DNA of 6,777 nt from an uncultured Eubacteriales bacterium (GTDB lineage Bacteria; Bacillota; Clostridia; Oscillospirales; Oscillospiraceae): assembly GCA_900550585.1 (NCBI GenBank), contig URST01000096.1, positions 1 through 6,777 of the forward strand, read 5' to 3'. Below are positions 1 through 5,225 of the stretch, piece after piece (the first letter of the stretch is position 1; each line of letters begins with the position of its first letter). Position numbers and translations under genes: made by a program. Below the pieces are notes generated by a model. The model was not told where the DNA came from. It worked only from the letters and a program-made list of their open reading frames with translations, and ran no database searches.

Positions 1-255
1 GAGAACGACATGGCCATCGTGCCCAACGTGGGCATGTTCGCCTCCTTCGACCCGGTGGCGCTGGACATGGCCTGCGTGGACGCGGTCAACGCCCAGACGC
101 CCCTGCGGGGCTCCGCCGCCGATGGCGGGGAGGAGCATGTCCATGCGCACGACCACTTCCAGCGCATTCATCCGGACACCGACTGGCGCAGCTGTCTGGA
201 GCACGGCGAGAAGATCGGCATCGGCACCCGGGAGTACGAGCTGGTCAGGATCTGA
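1..255 (+). CDS. DUF362 domain-containing protein, C-terminal fragment (5' end outside window)
   Basis: The reading frame is open from the first base (ENDMAIVPNV...) and ends at TGA 253-255, so only the last 84 residues are visible. The ATG at position 10 is internal, since no ribosome binding site precedes it. The segment FDPVALDMACVDAVN followed by LEHGEKIGIGTREYELV matches the end of DUF362 proteins, where a DPVALDxAC motif is followed by a histidine-containing stretch (here HVHAHDHF) and a terminal G(L/I)G(T/S)REYEL signature. DUF362 proteins are often fused to, or carry, 4Fe-4S ferredoxin modules and are common in anaerobes. Their biochemical role is unsettled, and any Fe-S cluster ligands would be in the missing part. 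The gene is followed within 14 nt by a terminator, so it is the last gene of its transcript. Family assignment is from recalled sequence patterns; the function is unknown. Confidence 0.8.
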   Translation, partial: ENDMAIVPNVGMFASFDPVALDMACVDAVNAQTPLRGSAADGGEEHVHAHDHFQRIHPDTDWRSCLEHGEKIGIGTREYELVRI

Positions 256-268
256 GAACGCGGATAGA

Positions 269-303
269 AAAAGGAGTCTCCGGCTGTGCCGGAGACTCCT
301 TTT
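269..303. terminator. Bidirectional intrinsic terminator between convergent DUF362 and macro-domain genes
   Basis: A 16-bp perfect stem (269-284 with 288-303) closes on a 3-nt TGT loop. The outer four pairs are A-T, so a T-run follows the GC-rich stem on either strand. It begins 13 nt after the plus-strand stop at 255 and ends 13 nt before the minus-strand stop at 317. It can therefore terminate both converging genes, although the T-tract (four bases) is short in both directions. Confidence 0.88.
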
Positions 304-316
304 ATGCTGTGCCGGG

Positions 317-844
317 TCAGTCTTCGTGGGGCTTTGTGTCCTGATAGAGCATGTTCCACACCACCTGATAGGCGTGGAGGGTGTCCGCGCCATGGCAGAC
401 CATGCGCACCTCCATGTCCGGGTGGTCCCGGAGGAAGTCCATGATGGCCTTCAGCGCCACGTGGGCGGCCTGTAACACCGGGTAGCCGTAGACGCCGGTG
501 GAGATGGAGGGGAAGTCCACGCTGCGGCAGCCGTGTGCCGCCGCCAGCGTCAGGGAATTGCGGTAGCAGGCGGCCAGCAGCGCCGCCTCACCGTGGCCGC
601 CGCCCCGCCAGATGGGGCCGGGTGTGTGGATGACATACTTACAGGGCAGGCGGTAGGCGGCGGTGAGCTTGGCCTGTCCCGTCTCGCAGCCGTGGAGGGT
701 GCGGCACTCCGCCAGCAGCTGCGGCCCTGCGGCCCGGTGGATGGCACCGTCCACGCCGCTGCCGCCCAGTAGGGAGGTGTTGGCGGCGTTGACGATGGCA
801 TCGGCGTGGGACTGGGTGATGTCACCCTGCACGATGGAAAGCAT
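317..844 (-). CDS. Macro-domain protein, YmdB-like O-acetyl-ADP-ribose deacetylase / ADP-ribose hydrolase
   Basis: This is a single macro domain of 175 residues filling the whole protein, almost the same size as E. coli YmdB (177). The family binds ADP-ribose and removes the acetyl group from O-acetyl-ADP-ribose; some members also cleave mono-ADP-ribose from proteins. Visible motifs are GDIT (7-10), the VNAAN loop (18-22) with N22, LLGGSGVDGAIHRAAG (25-40) with the catalytic-type D32, HTPGP (73-77), WRGGG (79-83) and the phosphate-loop STGVYGYP (115-122). N22 and D32 align with the YmdB active-site Asn25 and Asp35. One glycine of the usual GGGGVD loop is serine (S29). The frame stays open upstream to 1033, but the ATG at 844 is chosen because AGGAGG lies 8 nt before it and because MLSIVQGDIT matches the family N-terminus. 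It is a soluble cytosolic protein. It is divergent from the TIM-barrel gene and convergent with the DUF362 gene. The physiological substrate cannot be read from sequence. Confidence 0.93.
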   Translation of the reverse strand: MLSIVQGDITQSHADAIVNAANTSLLGGSGVDGAIHRAAGPQLLAECRTLHGCETGQAKLTAAYRLPCKYVIHTPGPIWRGGGHGEAALLAACYRNSLTLAAAHGCRSVDFPSISTGVYGYPVLQAAHVALKAIMDFLRDHPDMEVRMVCHGADTLHAYQVVWNMLYQDTKPHED

Positions 845-850
845 GAAATA

Positions 851-858
851 CACCTCCT
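851..858 (-). promoter_or_regulatory. Ribosome binding site that fixes the macro-domain start
   Basis: The minus strand reads AGGAGGTG here, with 8 nt between AGGAGG (853-858) and the ATG at 844. This is a near-consensus Shine-Dalgarno sequence. It rules out the 63-residue N-terminal extension that the open frame would otherwise allow and that runs through the promoter region. Confidence 0.9.
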
Positions 859-916
859 GAAAAAGTACGGAAAAACAGGCAGTATTAAGGAACTGTTCAG
901 AATAGTACAGGAAATA

Positions 917-948
917 TTTACATAGTTTTCCGCGTATGCTATTATAAT
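917..948 (+). promoter_or_regulatory. Putative sigma-70-type promoter for the TIM-barrel gene
   Basis: The -35 TTTACA (917-922) is followed after 17 nt by TATTAT (940-945), which is preceded by an extended -10 TGC (937-939). A perfect TATAAT (943-948) overlaps it but would need a 20-nt spacer. Either -10 would put the transcription start near 952-956, giving a leader of about 35 nt before the GTG at 989. The region is sharply more AT-rich than its surroundings. This is a prediction by eye from consensus matches only. Confidence 0.65.
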
Positions 949-969
949 ACGGATAGAATGGGCATGCAA
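941..969 (-). promoter_or_regulatory. Putative promoter for the macro-domain gene, overlapping the opposite -10
   Basis: On the minus strand a weak -35 TTGCAT (964-969; three of six consensus bases) is separated by 17 nt from a perfect TATAAT (941-946). The -10 lies within the palindrome ATTATAAT (941-948) shared with the plus-strand promoter. The transcript would start near 934 and carry a leader of about 90 nt before the ATG at 844. No other well-spaced minus-strand promoter is obvious in the intergenic region, though weaker TA-rich hexamers occur at about 880-905. Confidence 0.5.
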
Positions 970-988
970 CAGCGGGAAAGGAAAACGA

Positions 989-1657
989 GTGAGAAAATAT
1001 GTACCGGCCTACGAGGGCAACCTGCGCAAGCACGCGCTGTCAGTGCCCCGCTGCATCAGCGAGTGCAGCGGCATCCGGGTGTTCGGGCGCCGCATCAAGT
1101 CGCTGGTGTTCAGCACGGACGTGGCCATTATCAAGAATATCAACGCCGATGCCATCATCGCCGTATATCCCTTTACGCCCCAGCCGGCCATCACGCAGGC
1201 CATCATCGGCGTGTCGGACGTGCCGGTGTTCTGCGGCGTGGGCGGCGGACTGACCAACGGCATCCGGTCGGCCAGCATGGCCGCGTATGTGGAGCACCAG
1301 GGCGCCTACGGCGTGGTGTGCAACAGCAAGATCGGGCTGGAGACCATCCACGACATCAAGGACGCCGTAGAGATCCCGGTGGTGTACACGGTCATCTCGG
1401 AGAAAACGGACATCCAGCCCTATCTGGACGCGGGGGTGGACATCATCAACGTGTCCGGCGCAGCCCGGACGCCGGAGATCGTGGCGGCCCTGCGGGAGCA
1501 GTACCCGGAGCTGGCCATCATTGCCACCGGCGGCCCCACGGAGGAGAGCATCCTGGCCACCATCCGGGCCGGGGCCAACGCCATTACATACACGCCGCCC
1601 AGCAGCGCGTCGCTGTTCGCCAAGACCATGGCGGCCAACCGCAGCGAGCTGGAATGA
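989..1657 (+). CDS. Uncharacterised TIM-barrel (beta/alpha-barrel) protein with phosphate-binding-type C-terminal half
   Basis: The protein is 222 residues and starts at GTG 989. A purine-rich GGGAAAGGA (974-982) supplies a ribosome binding site, and no in-frame ATG lies between it and the start. Alternating beta strands and helices are evident: LVFSTDVAII (39-48), ADAIIAVYPF (53-62), VPVFCGVGGGL (78-88), IPVVYTVI (129-136), GVDIINVSG (149-157), LAIIATGGP (175-183) and ANAITYTPPS (196-205). This repeat resembles a compact TIM barrel of the ribulose-phosphate-binding or phosphate-binding superfamily, where the last two strands (here ATGGPTEES and AGANAITYTP) hold a phosphate group. A GGG turn at 85-87 and the NVSGAARTPEIV segment (154-165) are likely active-site loops. 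There is no signal peptide or membrane segment, so it is presumably cytosolic. I recognise a family-like pattern of clostridial barrel proteins sometimes labelled 'hydrolase', but not a function. It is monocistronic, ending at a terminator, and divergent from the macro-domain gene. Confidence 0.8.
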   Translation: MRKYVPAYEGNLRKHALSVPRCISECSGIRVFGRRIKSLVFSTDVAIIKNINADAIIAVYPFTPQPAITQAIIGVSDVPVFCGVGGGLTNGIRSASMAAYVEHQGAYGVVCNSKIGLETIHDIKDAVEIPVVYTVISEKTDIQPYLDAGVDIINVSGAARTPEIVAALREQYPELAIIATGGPTEESILATIRAGANAITYTPPSSASLFAKTMAANRSELE

Positions 1658-1662
1658 GATAT

Positions 1663-1704
1663 AAAAAGCAGGAGGCCCTCCCGCGGGAGGCCCTCCTGCT
1701 TTTT
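1663..1704. terminator. Long bidirectional terminator between the TIM-barrel and deaminase genes
   Basis: A 42-nt inverted repeat: 13 bp (1663-1675 with 1692-1704), one C-C mismatch (1676/1691), then the inner palindrome CCTCCCG-CGGGAGG (1677-1690). The outer arms end in five A and five T bases, so a T-run follows the stem on both strands. It starts 5 nt after the plus-strand TGA and ends one base before the minus-strand TAG (1706-1708), serving both convergent genes. Confidence 0.93.
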
Positions 1705-1705
1705 G

Positions 1706-3061
1706 CTACATGGCCAGGTAGGCGCGGCACCTGGCGTCGGCCTCCCGGGCCAGCGCGTCCTCGTCCACGGTGACGAGGCGGCCGTGCTCCACGGTGACGC
1801 GGCCCTGCACCACGGTGTAGTCCACGGGGCCGCGGACGCCTACGGTGCCCAGCACCGAGCCGGCGTCGCAGCCGCAGCCCACCAGCTCCAGCCGGCGGGC
1901 GTCGATAAGGAACAGGTCGGCGCACTTGCCCTCGCTGAGCTGGCCAATGTCGTTCCGGCCCAGCAGCCGGGCGCTGCCCCGGGTGGCCATCTTCAGCACG
2001 TCGTAGCCGGTGGGGGCCTTGCGGCTGGAGGTCAGGCGGTGCAGCAGGTAGGCCACGCGCAGCTCCTCCAGCAGGCTGGAGCCGTCGTTGGAGGCGGAGC
2101 CGTCCACCGCCAGACCCACCGGCACGCCCAGCGCCAGCATCTCCGGGATGCGGGCCACGCCGCTGGCGAGCTTCATGTTGCTGATGGGGCAGTGGGCCAC
2201 GCCGGTGCCGGTCTGGGCCAGCAGGCGCAGCTCCTCGTCGTTGAAGTGGATGCCGTGGGCGAACCAGACATCGCTGCCGAGCCAGCCCAGCCGCTCCATG
2301 TAGGCCAGCGGGCGGACGCCCTCCCGGGCCAGCATGAAGTTCTCCTCGTCCTTCGTTTCGCACAGGTGGGTGTGGAGCCGCACGCCGTACTGGCGGGCCA
2401 GGATGGCGCTTTCGCGCAGGAGGTCGGCGGACACGGAGAAGGGGGAACAGGGGGCCAGCGCTACGCGGTGCATGGCGCCGTAGGAGGCGTCGTGGTACGT
2501 CTCGATGGCGTGGATGCTGTCGCGCAGGATCTCGTCCACGGTCTGCACCACGCTGTCCGGCGGCAGGCCGCCGTCCTTTTTGCTGAGGTCCATGCTGCCG
2601 CGGCTGGCGTACATGCGGATGCCCAGCTCGTCGGCGGCGGCAAACTGGGCGCCCAGCAGGTCGCCGCTGCCGGCGGGGAACACATAGTGATGGTCGAAGC
2701 AGGTGGTACAGCCGTGCTTCATCAGCTCGCCCATGCCGGTGAGGCTGGACAGGCGGATGACATCGGCGTCCAGGTTCTTCCAGATCTCGTACAGGGTGCG
2801 CAGCCAGTCGAACAGCTCCATGTTCTGGACCTGGGGCAGGTTGCGGGAGAACACCTGATAGAGGTGGTGATGGGTGTTGACAAGGCCGGGGTAGCAGAAC
2901 ATGTGGCTGCCGTCGATGACACGGTCGGCGGATACGTCCAGACCGGAGCCGATGGTCTTGATGAAGCCGTCCTCGCAGTAGAGGTCGGCGTTCTGCAGGA
3001 TGCGGTCACCGTCATCGCAGGTGACCAGCTGGGCAATGTTCCGGATGAGCAGGGTGGACAT
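1706..3061 (-). CDS. 8-oxoguanine deaminase-like amidohydrolase
   Basis: A 451-residue amidohydrolase-superfamily (COG0402-type) enzyme, the usual full length for 8-oxoguanine deaminases, which convert 8-oxoguanine to uric acid and ammonia. An N-terminal beta-sandwich strand region (1-55) leads into the metal-dependent barrel. Visible motifs are PGLVNTHHHLYQ (58-69) with H64 and H66 as HxH ligands, TTCFDHHYVFP (119-129), RGSMDLSKKDGGLPPDSVV (154-172), ALAPCSPFSVS (201-211), LHTHLCET (229-236) with ligand H232 and catalytic-type E235, FAHGIHF (267-273) with H269, AHCPISNMKLASG (289-301) and VDGSASNDGS (319-328) with D320. These blocks follow recalled 8-oxoguanine deaminase sequences closely; older annotations called relatives hydroxydechloroatrazine ethylaminohydrolases. 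The ATG at 3061 is chosen because AGGAGG (3069-3074) lies 7 nt upstream and MSTLLIRN fits the family start; the frame extends 18 codons further. It lies downstream of a purine-type ABC transporter but behind a terminator. Substrate could also be guanine or another amino-heterocycle. Confidence 0.87.
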   Translation of the reverse strand: MSTLLIRNIAQLVTCDDGDRILQNADLYCEDGFIKTIGSGLDVSADRVIDGSHMFCYPGLVNTHHHLYQVFSRNLPQVQNMELFDWLRTLYEIWKNLDADVIRLSSLTGMGELMKHGCTTCFDHHYVFPAGSGDLLGAQFAAADELGIRMYASRGSMDLSKKDGGLPPDSVVQTVDEILRDSIHAIETYHDASYGAMHRVALAPCSPFSVSADLLRESAILARQYGVRLHTHLCETKDEENFMLAREGVRPLAYMERLGWLGSDVWFAHGIHFNDEELRLLAQTGTGVAHCPISNMKLASGVARIPEMLALGVPVGLAVDGSASNDGSSLLEELRVAYLLHRLTSSRKAPTGYDVLKMATRGSARLLGRNDIGQLSEGKCADLFLIDARRLELVGCGCDAGSVLGTVGVRGPVDYTVVQGRVTVEHGRLVTVDEDALAREADARCRAYLAM

Positions 3062-3096
3062 GGCGGTTCCTCCTTGACAAGATGTAAATGGGTAGG

Positions 3097-3132
3097 AAAA
3101 AAGAGCAGGCCGCAAGCGGCCTACTCTTTTTT
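3097..3132 (-). terminator. Intrinsic terminator after permease 2, upstream of the deaminase
   Basis: The outer stem is 9 bp (3097-3105 with 3124-3132), followed by one mismatch (3106/3123) and a GC-rich 6-bp inner stem (3107-3112 with 3117-3122) with a CAAG loop. On the minus strand it ends in six T bases and lies 8 nt after the permease stop codon at 3141. It is symmetric enough to work on the plus strand too. Only 35 nt separate it from the deaminase ATG, with no convincing promoter in that gap, so it may act as a partial (read-through) terminator that lowers deaminase expression. Confidence 0.85.
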
Positions 3133-3140
3133 GTGTGGGG

Positions 3141-4127
3141 TCAGCGTTCCTCGCGGAAGTAGGAGAGACCGAGGGACGCAGGGGGCTGATCCTCCCGCTT
3201 TTTACGCAGGGACACGATGATCAGCACCACCAGAGTGATGACGTAGGGCAGCATCTTGTACAGCTCCTTCACGGCCATCACGTCGGAGGGCAGGTAGATG
3301 TTCAGGATGTACAGGCCACCGAACAGGATGGAGGCCCAGATGCTGGTGCTGGGACGCCAGATGGTGAAGATGACCAGCGCGATGGCCAGCCAGCCGCGGT
3401 CACCGAAGGCGTTGTTGGACCACACGCCGTTGGCGTAGTCCATGACGTAGTACAGACCGCCGAGGCCCGCGATCATGGAGCCGATGCAGGTGGCCAGATA
3501 CTTGTACTTGGTGACGTTGATGCCGGCGGCGTCGGCGGTGGAAGCGCTCTCGCCCACGGCGCGCAGGTGCAGGCCGGGACGGGTGCGGTTCAGGAAGTAG
3601 GACGCGCCGATGGCGATGATGATGGCCGCATAGGCCAGGAAACCGTAGGACAGGAACAGCTGGCCGAACCAGCCGGTGCTGTCCGCGCCGGGCAGGGTGG
3701 TCTTGAAGAACAGGCTGGTCTTGGACAGGGCGATGGAGGGCACCTCGCTGCCGGTGAGCTTGATGAGGGAGCCGCCAAAGAAGTTGCCCACGCCCACGCC
3801 AAAGGTGGTCATGGCCAGACCGGTGACGTTCTGGTTGGCCCGGAGGGTCACGGTGAGGAAGCAGTACAGCAGGCCCATCAGCAGGGAGCCCAGCAGGGAG
3901 CAGAGGATGGGGATCAGCACGGCCAGGAAGCCGCTCATCTGCGCCGCGCCCTGCTCGTAGAAGAACGCGCCGATGACGCCGCTGATGCCGCCCACATACA
4001 TGATGCCGGGGATACCCAGGTTCAGGTTGCCGGATTTCTCCGTCAGGATCTCGCCGGTGCTGCCGAACAGCAGGGGAATGCCCTGCATGACGGCGCGGGG
4101 GAAGAACGATACAAAGTTAAAGCCCAT
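3141..4127 (-). CDS. Nucleoside/simple-sugar ABC transporter permease 2 (COG1079, NupQ-like)
   Basis: A very hydrophobic 328-residue inner-membrane protein of the branched-chain amino acid/sugar-type permease family, normal length for the second permease of BMP-type nucleoside importers. The N-terminal block LTEKSGNLNLGIPGIM (28-43) corresponds to the ERSGxxNxGxEG hallmark of the family, with proline where glutamate is usual. Several membrane segments follow (roughly 44-60, 66-92, 102-120, 160-178, 210-230, 247-258, 262-280, 293-307). The cytoplasmic coupling-loop motif GLHLRAVGESASTADAAGI (185-203) contacts the ATPase. The C-terminus is basic and cytoplasmic (RKKRED...). The ATG at 4127 has AGGAGG (4136-4141) 8 nt upstream, inside the end of permease 1; the two genes are 3 nt apart, implying translational coupling. 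It forms a heteromeric channel with permease 1. Family evidence points to purine nucleosides or bases, but substrate is not fixed by sequence. Confidence 0.93.
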   Translation of the reverse strand: MGFNFVSFFPRAVMQGIPLLFGSTGEILTEKSGNLNLGIPGIMYVGGISGVIGAFFYEQGAAQMSGFLAVLIPILCSLLGSLLMGLLYCFLTVTLRANQNVTGLAMTTFGVGVGNFFGGSLIKLTGSEVPSIALSKTSLFFKTTLPGADSTGWFGQLFLSYGFLAYAAIIIAIGASYFLNRTRPGLHLRAVGESASTADAAGINVTKYKYLATCIGSMIAGLGGLYYVMDYANGVWSNNAFGDRGWLAIALVIFTIWRPSTSIWASILFGGLYILNIYLPSDVMAVKELYKMLPYVITLVVLIIVSLRKKREDQPPASLGLSYFREER

Positions 4128-4130
4128 TCG

Positions 4131-5225
4131 TCACGCCTCCTTTTTGCTGCTCTTGCGCAGGCTGACCTTGTAGGTGATGAAGAACTCGGTGCCGATGATG
4201 AAGAACAGGATGATACCGGTCAGGATATCGGCGAAGGAGTGGTTCAGGCCGAACACGCTGGACACCTCGCTGGCGCCGCGGTCCATGACCACCAGCAGCA
4301 GAGAGGCGGCGATCATGATGAAGGGATTGAACTTGGACATCCAGGAGACCATGACGGCGGTGAAGCCGCGGCCGTCCACGATGGTGGTGGTCAGGGTGTG
4401 GTCCACGCCGGCGGTGAGCAGGTAGCCGATAAGGCCGCACATGGCGCCGGAGAGCACCATGGTGCGCACGATGACGCGGTCCACCTTGATGCCGGCGTAG
4501 CTGGCGGTGCGCTGGCTCTCGCCCACGACGGCGATCTCGTAGCCGTGCTTGCTGTATTGCAGGTAGACGTACATCAGGCCGGTCATGATGGCGATGACCA
4601 GAATGGGGAGCAGGTACTGCTGGCCCGCCAGACGGGGCAGCCAGCCGGCCTCCGTGGACTGGTTGATGATGCCGATCTTACCGGCGCCCTTGGGCACCTC
4701 CCACACGATGATGAAGAAGGCGGTGAGCTGGGTGGCGATGTAGTTCATCATCAGGGTGAACAGCGTTTCGTTGGTGTTCCAGTGAGCCTTGAAGAAGGCG
4801 GGCAGGAAGCCCCAGATGGCGCCGGCCAGAATGGCGGCGGCCAGGGAGATCACGATCAGCAGGCCGTTGGGCACGGTCTTGCCCATGGTGATCATGCAGG
4901 CGGAGGCGGCCAGACAGCCGATCAGGGTCTGACCCTCGGCGCCGATGTTCCAGAAGCGCATCTTGAACGCGGGGGTCACCGCCAGGGAGATACCCAGCAG
5001 GATGGCCACGTTCTGCCAGGTGACCCAGCTCTTACGGGTGGTGCCGAAGGCGCCCTTGATAATGGTGCCGTAGACGCTGATGGGGTTCTCACCGGTCAGC
5101 AGCGTGGTGATGAGGCCGCAGAATACCAGCGCCAGCAGGATGATGCCGCCGCGGATGGCCAGTGCCTTGGGCAGAGGCAGCGCGTCGCGCTTGGAAATGT
5201 GAAAGAGAGATCCTTTTTTACTCAT
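4131..5225 (-). CDS. Nucleoside/simple-sugar ABC transporter permease 1 (COG4603, NupP-like)
   Basis: A 364-residue inner-membrane permease, the usual size of the first permease in BMP-type nucleoside importers. A short basic cytoplasmic N-terminus (MSKKGSLFHISKRD) precedes the first membrane segment (about 24-43). Further hydrophobic segments lie at about 72-86, 100-116, 121-145, 160-176, 204-222, 252-272, 300-314 and 333-352. The hallmark FWNIGAEGQTLIG (91-103) and MMNYIATQL (159-167) are characteristic of this permease class. The ATPase-coupling loop is GYEIAVVGESQRTASYAGI (228-246), mirrored in permease 2. The ATG at 5225 overlaps the end of the ATPase gene by 8 nt (5218-5225), and AGGAGG (5234-5239) sits 8 nt upstream, within the ATPase coding sequence. 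This gives tight translational coupling and fixed stoichiometry. The C-terminus is lysine/serine rich. Together with permease 2 and the tandem ATPase it would form the membrane core of the importer. Confidence 0.94.
   Translation of the reverse strand: MSKKGSLFHISKRDALPLPKALAIRGGIILLALVFCGLITTLLTGENPISVYGTIIKGAFGTTRKSWVTWQNVAILLGISLAVTPAFKMRFWNIGAEGQTLIGCLAASACMITMGKTVPNGLLIVISLAAAILAGAIWGFLPAFFKAHWNTNETLFTLMMNYIATQLTAFFIIVWEVPKGAGKIGIINQSTEAGWLPRLAGQQYLLPILVIAIMTGLMYVYLQYSKHGYEIAVVGESQRTASYAGIKVDRVIVRTMVLSGAMCGLIGYLLTAGVDHTLTTTIVDGRGFTAVMVSWMSKFNPFIMIAASLLLVVMDRGASEVSSVFGLNHSFADILTGIILFFIIGTEFFITYKVSLRKSSKKEA

Noticed and set aside
890..898. Small palindrome GAACTGTTC in the macro-domain leader, recalling a LexA/SOS box
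   Set aside because: Gram-positive LexA boxes need GAAC and GTTC separated by four bases; here only one base separates them. It is too short to claim as an operator.
864..914. Imperfect direct repeat AGTACGGAAA / AGTACAGGAAA in the divergent intergenic region
   Set aside because: There are only two short, imperfect copies in AT-rich DNA with no symmetry. This is within what chance allows, so it is not listed as a regulatory repeat.
845..1033. N-terminal extension of the macro-domain frame (63 extra residues)
   Set aside because: The extension covers the AT-rich promoter region and the start of the divergent gene, and looks non-homologous. AGGAGG before the ATG at 844 and the MLSIVQGDIT family start decide against it.
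317..1657. Possible DarTG-like toxin-antitoxin system based on the macro domain
   Set aside because: The macro protein is a compact YmdB-type enzyme rather than DarG, and the neighbour is a TIM barrel with no ADP-ribosyltransferase features. No DarT-like gene is present.
958..1773. Plus-strand 271-codon open frame overlapping the TIM-barrel gene in another frame
   Set aside because: It has an arginine/glycine/histidine-rich frame-shift composition, crosses the terminator and overlaps a coherent beta/alpha protein in the correct frame.
1703..3220. Plus-strand open frame of 505 codons antisense to the deaminase
   Set aside because: It shows the same compositional artefact (Val/Ala/Gly/His/Gln rich) and runs straight through two terminator hairpins. 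The minus strand encodes a full-length enzyme with all metal ligands.
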